Part shown: piece after piece, positions 52,500 through 61,649 of the stretch
How the letters are laid out: each line of letters opens with the position of its first letter
How positions within the stretch are numbered: the stretch's first letter is position 1
Origin: Planctomycetota bacterium
GTDB taxonomy: Bacteria; Planctomycetota; UBA8742; UBA2392
NCBI GenBank assembly: GCA_020638635.1
Contig: JACKIE010000015.1
Coordinates: 9,868-73,867 of the forward strand
Direction of reading: 5' to 3'
DNA: 64,000 nucleotides
The notes under the pieces: generated by a model
Told to the model about the DNA's origin: nothing
Databases searched by the model: none
What the model saw: only the letters and a program-made list of their open reading frames with translations
Program-made: the position numbers and the translations under genes

Positions 52500-52525
52500 G
52501 AACGCCCGGCCGAGGCCGGGCGTTC
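52500..52525 (-). terminator. Hairpin downstream of the OmpA lipoprotein
   Basis: GAACGCCCGGCC and GGCCGGGCGTTC pair over 12 bases with a minimal loop. On the minus strand it is followed by TGCTTT. It ends the OmpA gene transcript; the S9 gene starts 61 bases further on. Confidence 0.75.
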
Positions 52526-52543
52526 GATCAGGGTGTGCGTCTG

Positions 52544-53305
52544 CTACTTGCTGACTTGCGCGCCGGGCAATGCCCCGATGCTGAGGGCATCCGCGTCACC
52601 GAGGTAGACCTCGACGCGACGGTTGCGCTGCTTGTCCTTGCTGGTGCTGCCGTTGGTGACGGGCCAGTACTCGCCGAAGCCGGCCACGAACACGCGGTCC
52701 TTGGGCACGCCCTGGCTGACCAGGAAATCCTTCACAGCCATGGCGCGCATGGTGCTGAGGTGCACGTTGTCCTTGATGCCCTTGGCGGCCAGCTTCTTGA
52801 CGGGGTCGGTGTCGGTGTGGCCGTCAACCCGCACGAACAGGTTGGCGTCGCTCTTGACCTTTTTGCCGATGATGCCGGCGAGTTCGGTCAGCTTCTTCTT
52901 GGTGTTGTCGGTCAGGTCCCACGAACCGCTCTTGAACAGTACGCCGCTGTCGTCCATTCGCACGCCGACGGCGCCGCCGGACTGCACGAACTCCCAGTCT
53001 CCGTTGCCGCCCAGACCGCCCCAGATCTCCTGGATGCGCTTGACGAGGTCTTCACCGGTATCAGCCGGCTTGGCATCGAGCAGATCCTTGAGTTCCTTGA
53101 TGCGCGCCTCCTGCGCGCCGGCGTGGCTGCGCAGTTTGCTGATTTCACCGTCCTGGCGGCTGACCTCGGCGCTCATGGCGACGTTGGCCTCTTTCTCCGT
53201 CTCGTACTGCTTCTGCAGGCGGTTGTATTCATCCAGTGACACGCAACCGCTGCCGAGCAGCGCCGTCACAGAGAGGGCGACAAAGGACATTGCTATCTTT
53301 TTCAT
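52544..53305 (-). CDS. OmpA-family (Pal-like) lipoprotein
   Basis: 253 aa. Signal peptide and lipobox LLGSGC (residues 16-21). Coiled-coil segment (about 25-75) follows. The OmpA C-domain (about 120-245) has FVRVDGHTDTDPV, AMAVKDFLVSQGV and NRRVEVYL. It would anchor the outer membrane to peptidoglycan. Single gene by spacing. Confidence 0.88.
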   Translation of the reverse strand: MKKIAMSFVALSVTALLGSGCVSLDEYNRLQKQYETEKEANVAMSAEVSRQDGEISKLRSHAGAQEARIKELKDLLDAKPADTGEDLVKRIQEIWGGLGGNGDWEFVQSGGAVGVRMDDSGVLFKSGSWDLTDNTKKKLTELAGIIGKKVKSDANLFVRVDGHTDTDPVKKLAAKGIKDNVHLSTMRAMAVKDFLVSQGVPKDRVFVAGFGEYWPVTNGSTSKDKQRNRRVEVYLGDADALSIGALPGAQVSK

Positions 53306-53414
53306 GGCTACTCCAGGCGAGTTAGGAAGCGATCAGGTGTTTGCGCGCACAAAAGGACGCACCGGCTGCTTGATCGGCAGCCGGTCGGCGGGGCATTCAG
53401 GAAAAATGGGAAAA

Positions 53415-54335
53415 TCACTCGCCAGCGTGTTTCACGCGTTCGCCCGCTTCTCGGGCCTTGTCGCGCTCCGCGGCTTCCCGGATGCGGATCTCGGCGCGGA
53501 TCGCCTTGGCGAGCTCGTTCAGTTTCTCGTTCAGGTGTGTGTCGTCGCTGTCTTTGCCCAGCGCGTCCGCCAGTTTGGCGTCTTCCTCGGTGAATGCGCG
53601 CGGGTAGTCAACCTGAAGTGAGCTCAGGTCTTCCGCTGCCTGGCGCTGTTCAGACTTGTCTTTGCCGCGGCGCACGCGCTTGAACTTGGCGTTCTTCACC
53701 TTGGCCTCGACCATGCCCTGGCAGGCGAGCTTGAGGTCTTCCTTGGTCTGTTTGGTCAGCCGGTTTAGCGCCGAGTCGCGGGCTGCCACCACGTCGTCGA
53801 AGCGCTGCTCGGTGATGATCGTGCCGCGATCTCGAGCCACGAACATCAGCTCGACGGCCGCGTTCTGCGCCGGGTAGCCGCCGAGCTTCAGGTGCTCGAC
53901 CAGCAGCTCCCAGAAGCGTGCCGTGCGCCCTTCGCCCTCGGCCTCGTTCTCCAGCGCGATGAAGGCGCGCGCAACACGCAGCTTGTCGGCCTCTTCGGCG
54001 TCGCCGGCGGGTGTCAGCACCGGCTTGCCCACCAGGCTGTAGCCGCCCTCGGCCAGCTTCTTGAGCGCGAACAGCCCGCGCACGGCCTCGCCTTTTTTCA
54101 GCAAGTCGGGGTCGTTATAGAAGAGAAAGACCTCGGTCTGCTTCTCGTCGCCGTGCAGCACGCTTTCGATCGTGAGTTCCACCTTGGTCGAGGAGCGCAT
54201 CTCGACGCGGGTGGCGCTCGCCACGCCGTGCACCACCAGGTCGCTGTTGGCCAGGATCACGCGGCCGAAGTTCGACTCGTAGGCGGCGCACAGGGGCGCG
54301 GCGCACAGCAGCAGGATCGCGATCAGCCTGGCCAT
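53415..54335 (-). CDS. Secreted helical hypothetical protein coupled to the M16 peptidase
   Basis: 306 aa from ATG 54335, which overlaps the M16 stop by one base (TGATG). Signal peptide (LIAILLLCAAPLCAA). Short beta start (VHGVASATRVEMRSSTKVEL), then helices and a charged lysine/glutamate-rich tail. No family recognised. It is the last gene of an operon with the M16 protein and possibly helps it. Confidence 0.6.
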   Translation of the reverse strand: MARLIAILLLCAAPLCAAYESNFGRVILANSDLVVHGVASATRVEMRSSTKVELTIESVLHGDEKQTEVFLFYNDPDLLKKGEAVRGLFALKKLAEGGYSLVGKPVLTPAGDAEEADKLRVARAFIALENEAEGEGRTARFWELLVEHLKLGGYPAQNAAVELMFVARDRGTIITEQRFDDVVAARDSALNRLTKQTKEDLKLACQGMVEAKVKNAKFKRVRRGKDKSEQRQAAEDLSSLQVDYPRAFTEEDAKLADALGKDSDDTHLNEKLNELAKAIRAEIRIREAAERDKAREAGERVKHAGE

Positions 54336-57082
54336 CACTCGCCTTCGGGGGGTTCCGGCGCGGGGGTTATCTTCGTGACGGGGCCGGCGAGGATCTCCAC
54401 CATCTGCCCGGGCACCAGGTACTTGCGCGCCACGCGCTGGACGTCCTCGGCCGTCACCGCGTCCACGGCCTTGGCGTACTTTACCAGATAGTCGAAGCCA
54501 AGGTTGTAGCGTTCCATGCTGATCAGCATGCCCGCCAGCTGGCCGGTGGTCTCGACATCGAACACGAAGCTGCCTTTCAGGTAGTCCTTGGCCGCGGTCA
54601 GCTCGTCGGCGCTGACGGGCTTGTCACGGATTTCGTCGATAAGCTGGTACATGGTCTTCAGCGCCAGCTCGACGTTTTCGGGGCGCGTGCCGATGTAGCC
54701 CAGGAACGAGCCCGGGTAAAGGCCGGAGCCGCTGCTGATGTTGGCGTAGGTGCTGTAGGCAAGCCCCATTTCGTCGCGCAGCTTTTTGCTGAAGCGATCC
54801 GTGAAGCCGGGCGAGGTGCCGAGCACGTTGTCCATCACCAGCAGCGCGTAGTAATCCGGGTTGTCGCGCGAGATGCCGAGCGTCTGCAGGCGCACCACCA
54901 CCTGGTCTTTTTCGGGGTGGTCGATCAGGATGCGCTTGCGGGCCTGGTCTACGCGGGCGGGATCGAAATTCTGGAAGCTGAACATCTGCTCGCCTTCCAG
55001 CTTGGCGGGGCGCTTGAAGTCGTACTTGGGGAAACTCAGCGGCGCGGCCGGCTTCTTCCAGGCGCCGAACTTCGCCTCGATCTGCTTCAACATCTCCGCG
55101 CTATCAAAGTCACCCACCGCCGCCAGCAGGCAGTTGTCCGGCCGGAAGAAGCGCTGGTGCCACTTCACCACGTCGTCGCGGGTGAAGGCCCTCACGGTGC
55201 TCGGGTTACCCTCGGAGGGGCGGCCGAGCGGATTGTCGGGCCCGTAAAGAGCGGCCGAAGCCGCGCCGCGGGCGAACCAGGCAGTTTCGTTCTTGTTGCT
55301 CTCGAGTGTCGCCAGCACGTCGCTGCGGATCAGCTCGATCTCTTCCTGCGGGAAGCTCGGGTAGATCATGCACTGGGCCAGCATCTCGAGGCCGATGTCG
55401 CGATGCTCGCTGAGTACGCGGGCCGTGGCGCCATCGGAATCGACGCTGAGGTTGCCGCCGATCATTTCCATGGCCTCGGCCATCTGCTGCTTGCTGTAGT
55501 CGCGGGTGCCCATGTCCAGCAGCCAGCCCGTGAACTGAGAGAGGCCGTTTTCAGAGGCCGATTCGCCCGCGCGGCCGGTGCGCACACTGGCGCTGAGCGA
55601 GATCACGGGCAGGCCCCTGCGCTCGAGCAGCAGCACGGTCAGGCCGTTGGGCAGCACATGGCGCTTGACGGGCAGGGCTTCCGGCGCGGCGTCGGGGCCG
55701 GCTGACTTTTGGTGGTTCGGCGTCAGCTCGGGCACCAGCCAGCCGGTGACGGCGTTCTCCGGGTAGAGGTAGGCGGCGGCCACGCGGCGCACGTCGCGGG
55801 CGGTGACCTTGCGGATGCGGTCCGGGTACTCCAGGGTCACGCGCCAGTCGCCGTGCACGGTCTGGGACTCGCCCAGCGCGCTGGCGAGGTCGCTGGCGCT
55901 TTCCTGGGCGAAGACCTGGCGGCTGATGAAACGGTTCTTGGTGCGCTGCAGTTCGTCCTCGGTGACGCCTTCGTCGATCAGCTTCTGGATCTCGGCCTCG
56001 ATGGCCGCCGCCAGCTCGGCGCGCTCGTGCCCCTCGGCGAGTTGCGCCCACAGCCAGAAGCTGCCGGTCAGCAGCTGGTCCTGGTGCCCGGCGGCGATGC
56101 TGGTGGCGATCTGCTGATCCTCGACCAGCGCCCGGTACAGGCGGCTGGTGACGCCGCTGCCCAGGATCATGCCCAGCACGTCCAGTGCCGGGCCGTCCTC
56201 GTGGCCCGCGCGCACGCTCAGGTACTGGCGGCCGAACTCGACGACTTCCGAGTGGCCCTTGACCTGGATTTCGACGGGGCCCTGGAACTTGACGTCGGGG
56301 GCCTGCGGGCGCTTGAGCTCGGGGCCGCGCTCGAGGCCGCCGAACAGCTCGGTCACCGTGGGCAGGGCCTCATCCATGGTGATGTCCCCCACCAGCACCA
56401 GCGTGGCGTGGTTGGGGTGGTAGTGCGCGTCATAGAACAGGCGCATGTCGCGGCGGGTGATGTCCTGCACGTCCTGGGGCCAGCCCAGCACGGGGTGCGA
56501 GTTGGGGTGGGTGGGACCGGTCAGCGCGAGCTGCATGCGCTCCCACAGTTGCGAACTGGGGTCGTCGGCGCTGATGTCCGACTCGGACTGCACCACCTTC
56601 TTCTCGGAGTCGAACTCGGCTTCGTCCAGTGTCAGGTGGCGCATGCGGTCGGCTTCGATCTTCAGCGCTTCCTTGTAGCGGCTCTTGGGCAGCTCGAAGT
56701 AGTAGGCCGTGAAGTCGTTGCTGGTGAAGGCGTTGTTGCTGCCGCCGTTGCGCTGCGTGACGCCGTCAACCTCGCCTACTTTGTAGTTGCGGCTGCCCTT
56801 GAACATCATGTGTTCAAGGAAGTGCGCCATGCCGGTGTTGCCCGGCGTCTCGTCGATCGCCCCCACCTGGTACCAGACGTAGCTGCTGACCAGTGGCACG
56901 CCCGGCCGATTCACCACCAGCAGGCGCAGGCCGTTATCGAGCACGTGCTCACGCACGTCCAGGCCGGCTGTTTTGGGCGCCGGGGCCTCCTGGCTTACGG
57001 CCAGCGTGGTGGACAGCAGGCCGGCGACAATCAACGCGAACAGGGTCTTGTGGAAGAGGGTGGTGCGCACTTGCGTCTCCAT
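54335..57082 (-). CDS. M16-family zinc peptidase, fused pair
   Basis: 915 aa with a signal peptide (residues 1-30). First M16 unit has the inverted zinc motif HFLEH (H87, E90, H91), with the third ligand likely in EADRMRHLTLDEAEFDSEK. The second unit (from about 475) has GLSQFTGWLLDMG in place of HxxEH, so it is inactive and supplies the clamp, as in pitrilysin-type fusions. Periplasmic. Oligopeptides are the likely substrate. Confidence 0.9.
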   Translation of the reverse strand: METQVRTTLFHKTLFALIVAGLLSTTLAVSQEAPAPKTAGLDVREHVLDNGLRLLVVNRPGVPLVSSYVWYQVGAIDETPGNTGMAHFLEHMMFKGSRNYKVGEVDGVTQRNGGSNNAFTSNDFTAYYFELPKSRYKEALKIEADRMRHLTLDEAEFDSEKKVVQSESDISADDPSSQLWERMQLALTGPTHPNSHPVLGWPQDVQDITRRDMRLFYDAHYHPNHATLVLVGDITMDEALPTVTELFGGLERGPELKRPQAPDVKFQGPVEIQVKGHSEVVEFGRQYLSVRAGHEDGPALDVLGMILGSGVTSRLYRALVEDQQIATSIAAGHQDQLLTGSFWLWAQLAEGHERAELAAAIEAEIQKLIDEGVTEDELQRTKNRFISRQVFAQESASDLASALGESQTVHGDWRVTLEYPDRIRKVTARDVRRVAAAYLYPENAVTGWLVPELTPNHQKSAGPDAAPEALPVKRHVLPNGLTVLLLERRGLPVISLSASVRTGRAGESASENGLSQFTGWLLDMGTRDYSKQQMAEAMEMIGGNLSVDSDGATARVLSEHRDIGLEMLAQCMIYPSFPQEEIELIRSDVLATLESNKNETAWFARGAASAALYGPDNPLGRPSEGNPSTVRAFTRDDVVKWHQRFFRPDNCLLAAVGDFDSAEMLKQIEAKFGAWKKPAAPLSFPKYDFKRPAKLEGEQMFSFQNFDPARVDQARKRILIDHPEKDQVVVRLQTLGISRDNPDYYALLVMDNVLGTSPGFTDRFSKKLRDEMGLAYSTYANISSGSGLYPGSFLGYIGTRPENVELALKTMYQLIDEIRDKPVSADELTAAKDYLKGSFVFDVETTGQLAGMLISMERYNLGFDYLVKYAKAVDAVTAEDVQRVARKYLVPGQMVEILAGPVTKITPAPEPPEGE

Positions 57083-57085
57083 TAC

Positions 57086-57116
57086 CAGTGTGGGCGCCCG
57101 AGGGGGCGCCCACTGG
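57086..57116 (-). terminator. Hairpin between lipoprotein and M16 gene
   Basis: GTGGGCGCCC (57090-57099) with GGGCGCCCAC (57104-57113), flanked by CCAG/CTGG with a bulge. No U tract. It lies four bases upstream of the M16 start and downstream of the 57155 gene, so it may lower read-through or shape the M16 leader. Confidence 0.5.
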
Positions 57117-57154
57117 ATTATCTACGGTTTTCGCCCGCCAAACCAGCAGGTGAA

Positions 57155-57589
57155 TCAGTCGCCGAGGAAGTAGCGGTCCGAGGGCAATTCGGGCTCCAAC
57201 TCGAAGTCTACGACCGCGGCTTCGCTGCTGGGGGTAACCGCTACCCAGCGGATCTGCGGCAGGAAGCCGGGCGCGGACACGCGGAACAATTCCGGTTTGC
57301 CGGTGGCTTCGATCACGATGTCGTTGGTGGGCGTGTTGCCTATGCTGACCCAGATGCCCTCGTCGTTGTACCACTCGATCAACGCGCCGGCCGGGTTGCT
57401 GCGAATGGTGGCCCCTGCCTTGGGCGCAGTGTAGTCATAGTAGTGCTCGGCGGCCCGCTGGGCGGCCAGTTCGCGCTCATAGCGCGGGTTGAAGCCCACT
57501 TCGCCTACTTCACTGCCGCGCTCCTGGCTTGCGCAACCGGCCAGCATCGCCACCACGCACAGGGGCACCAATAGACGCACGAATGCCAT
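57155..57589 (-). CDS. PEGA-like lipoprotein
   Basis: 144 aa. Lipobox AMLAGC (residues 14-19). The mature region has GATIRSNPAGALIEW..EGIWVSIGNTP and FRVSAPGFLPQIRWV, typical of a PEGA carbohydrate-like beta domain. Surface or periplasmic. PEGA domains are frequent in planctomycete lipoproteins. Confidence 0.72.
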   Translation of the reverse strand: MAFVRLLVPLCVVAMLAGCASQERGSEVGEVGFNPRYERELAAQRAAEHYYDYTAPKAGATIRSNPAGALIEWYNDEGIWVSIGNTPTNDIVIEATGKPELFRVSAPGFLPQIRWVAVTPSSEAAVVDFELEPELPSDRYFLGD

Positions 57590-57683
57590 GTCAGGAATCC
57601 GCTATTGCCGTTGGGGGTAGGCCCAGCATAGCGCGGAGCCCTGCCGTGTAAACGACGCGCTTGGATCGGCCGTGACGGAACGG

Positions 57684-58436
57684 TTACTTTCCGCCCTCGC
57701 GCCGGCGTTCTTCTTCGCGGCGGGCGGCGTCCAGCGTGCCCTTGTCGATCTTGCGGGTCTGCATCTTCAGGCGGCTCTTCGCCAGCTTGACGATGCTTTC
57801 GGCCACCTGGTCGGGGCTTAGTTCGCTGGTGTCAAGCTCAACGGCGTCCAGCGCTTTCCTGAGCCCGCCAAGCTCGCGCCCCATGTCCAAGTAGTCGCGT
57901 TTGGACACGTCTTCGAGCACTTCCTCGTAGGTGGTCTCGGCGCCGCGTTGCATCAGCTCGGTGTGGCGACGACGGGCGCGCACTTCGGGGGTGGCGAACA
58001 TGTAGACCTTCAGGCTGGCGTTCGGGAACACCAGCGTGCCCTGATCGCGCCCCTCGGTGACCAGGTTGCCGCTCTCGCCGATCTTGCGCTGCATCTCGAC
58101 CAGGTAGTTGCGTACTTGCATGACGTCTGCGACGTAGTGGATGTTGCGGGTGACTTCGATGGTGCGGATCCGGCCTGTGACTTCGTCGTCACCGAGGAAC
58201 ACGCGCATGGGACCGTCCAGCGACAGCTCGACCCGCAGTTGCAGGCCCTGCAGGGCCCCGGCGATCTCTTTGGGGTTGTCCAGGTGGATGCCCTTGCGCA
58301 TGCAGTGCAGCGTGACCGCGCGGTACATGGCGCCGGTATCGAGGTAGCGCAGCCCCAGCCGGAGCGCGCACAGACGCGCGATGGTGCTCTTGCCCGCGCC
58401 CGACGGGCCGTCAATGGTGATGATGTTGCCGGACAT
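57684..58436 (-). CDS. cmk: Cytidylate kinase
   Basis: 250 aa. P-loop GPSGAGKST (10-18). LDTGAMYRAVTLHCM, VTEGRDQGTLVFPNASLKVYM (Gln replaces the usual Ile in GRDIGT) and RRHTELMQRG. The C-terminus has an added charged tail (DAARREEERRREGGK). It makes CDP from CMP, in the cytoplasm. Nine bases after the large OstA-like gene. Confidence 0.92.
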   Translation of the reverse strand: MSGNIITIDGPSGAGKSTIARLCALRLGLRYLDTGAMYRAVTLHCMRKGIHLDNPKEIAGALQGLQLRVELSLDGPMRVFLGDDEVTGRIRTIEVTRNIHYVADVMQVRNYLVEMQRKIGESGNLVTEGRDQGTLVFPNASLKVYMFATPEVRARRRHTELMQRGAETTYEEVLEDVSKRDYLDMGRELGGLRKALDAVELDTSELSPDQVAESIVKLAKSRLKMQTRKIDKGTLDAARREEERRREGGK

Positions 58437-58445
58437 TCCGCCCCC

Positions 58446-61400
58446 TTACTTGTCCCTTAGCGCTCGGGATAGCTTCACCCGCACGTTCAGGTCCGTACCT
58501 GACACCCGCGTTACCATGGTGCGCTGCAGCTGAGACGGACCGCCGACTGTTTTCTCTTCCCGCTGCTTCAGCGCAACCGTCTTAACGCCAGTTACTTCGA
58601 CGCCGGTGTCCTCCGGCAGGGTGATTGAAGCATCGTTAAGGGTCAAGATCCCGTCGCGATTGCGGCTCAGCCTGGAGCCGCGGATTGTGTAAGAGCCGCG
58701 TGACACAGAGATCGGCCCCGTTGCCCGCACATCTACCACTTGCCCCAGTCCGTCAAAGGTGAACAAGGCCTCCTGCATCTCCAGGGTCAAGGCGGGTACG
58801 TTCGCGTTCTCGGCTTCGAAAATACCCCGTACCCCGCCCTGGCCGGCCACGTCAACCAGCGCCGACAACAAGGCCCGCGCTCGCCGCGCGTGACGCAACC
58901 CCGCCGCTTGGTCAGGGTGCGGGCCGGCGAAGCCCAGCATCTCCACCAGCAGCGCGCGGCGCATGAAGCCCTCTGCCTGCTTTGCTTCATCCAGCGCACG
59001 CCAGGGCTGGTCGCTGCCGGGCTCAAGGGGCCGTGGCCTGCCCTTGGTAACGCGCGACAGTACCTCCACGGCCTCGCCCAGGTGGTACACCCTGCCGGCC
59101 GCAGGCAGGCCGGGCTTGAGCGCGTTGTTCAACTGATCGCGGGCGGCGCGCAAGGAAGCGCTGTCGGCGTCGGGTGATTGCAACGGCCGCAGAGTGACCT
59201 CGAGGCGTTCGGCGGCCTGCAGGGTCCAGGCTCCGTCGTACGAGAACACGCCTGTGCGCACGTAATCGCCGAAGAACACGCCGGCCTCTTCCACCTGCAG
59301 TTGCGCGTCGCGCAGCAGCACCGCCGAAAAGGGCGCGTCGTCCGCCTGCTGGTTGTCGGAGCCGCTGAGCTCTATGGCCTCGGCCGCTCGAGCCGTGATT
59401 CGGTCCAGCCGCGAATCTACGTATGCGTCGCCCTCGAGGCGCAGCACGTTGACGGCCGTGGCTTCGCGGTCGGTCTTGACGCTGGTGGCGAACACGCGAC
59501 GCCCGCTGACGCGGTACAGCTCGATGACCTCCGGGTCCTGCAACTCGGCGAGGTCGTTGACGGCGGTGCGCCCGGCGCGCGGCAGCTCGAATTCGCCGTT
59601 CACCAGGTGGAAGTCGGGTTCGTCGGCCTCGAGCGTGCGGCGCAGCTCCGCGGTGTCAGCCCGGAACGCGCGGCCGAAATCCAGCCACGCGGCATCGGGC
59701 CTGGCCGGCGCAACGCCGTTGTCCGGCCGCTTGGGCAGGCGGTCGAGCTCGCGGCGGAAATACTCGACGCTGTGCTCGTCGCGGATCACGACGCGCCCGG
59801 GGCCGTTCAAAACCGTCAGCAGGCCCTGGCCCGCCTCGCTGATCTCCATGCGGCGGCAGAGCAGCAGGTCGTAACCCAGGGTAGCCAGCGCGTCGCCGTC
59901 TGCGCGGCCCTCCACACCGGCCGCGCGCAGTCGGCCGCCTTCCATGCGCAACGAGACGGATTCACCGGTCAGGGTCAGCATGTTGGCGTCGTCGCGGGGC
60001 AGCGGCGTGTGGTCGAGCTCGACTTCCCCTTGCGCCAGCAGCGTGACGTCGGTCGCCGCGCCGGTCGCGGACAGCAGCTCGAGATCGAGCAGCGTGCGCG
60101 CGCGGATGGTCATGCGCCCGGGGCTGGCGGGCGGCGCTTCGCCCAGGCCGCGCAGGCCGACGGCGTGGCGGATCATCCAGGCCAGCGGGTAGTCGGCGTT
60201 CACCACGCCCAGCACTTCGGGGCCGTGCACCTTTACTTTCGTGACGCCGGAGATGATGGAGCCCTCGGCCCGCGCGCCGTACACCGCCGCGCGTTGCAGC
60301 TCGGGCGCGGGTGGCTTGAAATCCTGTTCGTCTCCGGGCTCCGGCTTCTCGGCGACGGGCATGCCGACGATCCGCAACAGGGGCGAGTAGCCTTCCGCGA
60401 AGGTGTCGAAACTGTGGTTGTAGACCTCTTCCCGCCCGGCGCCTTCGTCCAGCGCCGAGAACAGTCGCACCAGCCGGCCGTTGATCTGCCATTCCACGGC
60501 CTCGCCGGCCGTGCGGGTGACGTGTGCGCTTTCGGACAGCTCGGTCAGGACCTGCGGTGCCGGCTTACCGGGCCGTATCTCGGGCACCTGCACGTCCACG
60601 TAGTCGCGGGCGCGCAAGCCGATGCGCACCGGCCGGGCCTGTTGGTCCTCGCCCTGGCGCAGCTGCAGGCTGGGGTCGCCCTCGAGGCGCAGCTCGCGTC
60701 GCGGGCCGAACTCGCGGTAACGCAGCAGGGACGCAGTGCCTTCGAAGTCGTCGCCCTTGAGCCGCACGTTTTGCGAAGCGTCGAGTGAAACATCGGACAG
60801 CACCGTGAGGCTGTTGGGGCGGCCCGACCGCTCCGGATGTTCCAGGCGCTCGACCGTGCCGCGGATGCTCAGCTGGTTGGAGGTGACCTCGAAGTGGCGG
60901 TCCTCTTCATCCAGCGCCATGCGCGCGCGGCGCAGCATCTTGAGCTCGGCCTGTGTTGCGGCCTGGCTGATGCTGAGCGACACGTCGCCGAAACAGCCGA
61001 CGGAAACCACGGCCGGCCCGCCCTGATCCTGCTGTCCCAGGCCGGGCAGCCGCGCGAGGCGCAAGTACAGCTCGCCGCCGCGTTCGCCGCGGATGTCGAT
61101 GCTGTCGAGGGCCATCCGGGTGAGGTCTTTGCCGTCGGATGCCGTTTTCTTCGCCGTTTCGGTCAGCTTCACCTCGATGGCGGGGTTGGTGATTTTCGCG
61201 TCCACCAGCGCGTCCTCAACGGCGCCGCTGCGCAGCTTCGCCTCGCCGGTCGCTTCCATACGGAAGCGTACACCTTGCGCGTACTCGAGTTCGCCCTTGC
61301 CGGGAGGCAGTTCCAGCTCGCCGCCTTCGGGCAGCGTGGCGGTGACGCCCGAGGGGCAGTCGAAGGCGTTGCTTGCGGGCGTGTAGTTGAACTCGTCGGC

Positions 61401-61649
61401 CTTGATCACGAAGGAGCCTTCGTCGCGCTCGAAGCTCAGCTCGGCGCCCTGGATCTGCACGCGGCCGTCACGCAACTTGCGGGCCAGGTCTCCCTTCAGC
61501 ACGCCGCGGCGCTTGCCATCGGGGCCGAGCAGGATCAGGCGGGCGTTCTCGACCTCGAACTGCTTGATGTCGGGCAGAAACTGGGCGCCCAGGCCGCCGG
61601 AAGCGGTGGCGAGCAGCAGCAGCAGGACGAGTCTACTCGGTCCAGGCAA
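58446..61649 (-). CDS. Giant LptC/OstA-like periplasmic protein
   Basis: 1067 aa. TTG start at 61649, overlapping the ybbR-like stop by 17 bases. Signal peptide (LVLLLLLATASGGLGA). Repeated segments of the LptC/LptA (OstA) type: 'RLILLGPDGKRRGVLKGDLARKLRDGRVQIQGAELSF', 'LKGDDFEGTASLLRYREF' and 'YVDSRLDRITARAAEAIELSG', and a final 'ALTLEMQEALFTFDGLGQVVDVR..RGSYTIRGSRLSRNRDGILTL' jelly-roll. No single family covers it. It would form part of a lipid A/LPS bridge, an inference from domain resemblance. Confidence 0.6.
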   Translation of the reverse strand: MPGPSRLVLLLLLATASGGLGAQFLPDIKQFEVENARLILLGPDGKRRGVLKGDLARKLRDGRVQIQGAELSFERDEGSFVIKADEFNYTPASNAFDCPSGVTATLPEGGELELPPGKGELEYAQGVRFRMEATGEAKLRSGAVEDALVDAKITNPAIEVKLTETAKKTASDGKDLTRMALDSIDIRGERGGELYLRLARLPGLGQQDQGGPAVVSVGCFGDVSLSISQAATQAELKMLRRARMALDEEDRHFEVTSNQLSIRGTVERLEHPERSGRPNSLTVLSDVSLDASQNVRLKGDDFEGTASLLRYREFGPRRELRLEGDPSLQLRQGEDQQARPVRIGLRARDYVDVQVPEIRPGKPAPQVLTELSESAHVTRTAGEAVEWQINGRLVRLFSALDEGAGREEVYNHSFDTFAEGYSPLLRIVGMPVAEKPEPGDEQDFKPPAPELQRAAVYGARAEGSIISGVTKVKVHGPEVLGVVNADYPLAWMIRHAVGLRGLGEAPPASPGRMTIRARTLLDLELLSATGAATDVTLLAQGEVELDHTPLPRDDANMLTLTGESVSLRMEGGRLRAAGVEGRADGDALATLGYDLLLCRRMEISEAGQGLLTVLNGPGRVVIRDEHSVEYFRRELDRLPKRPDNGVAPARPDAAWLDFGRAFRADTAELRRTLEADEPDFHLVNGEFELPRAGRTAVNDLAELQDPEVIELYRVSGRRVFATSVKTDREATAVNVLRLEGDAYVDSRLDRITARAAEAIELSGSDNQQADDAPFSAVLLRDAQLQVEEAGVFFGDYVRTGVFSYDGAWTLQAAERLEVTLRPLQSPDADSASLRAARDQLNNALKPGLPAAGRVYHLGEAVEVLSRVTKGRPRPLEPGSDQPWRALDEAKQAEGFMRRALLVEMLGFAGPHPDQAAGLRHARRARALLSALVDVAGQGGVRGIFEAENANVPALTLEMQEALFTFDGLGQVVDVRATGPISVSRGSYTIRGSRLSRNRDGILTLNDASITLPEDTGVEVTGVKTVALKQREEKTVGGPSQLQRTMVTRVSGTDLNVRVKLSRALRDK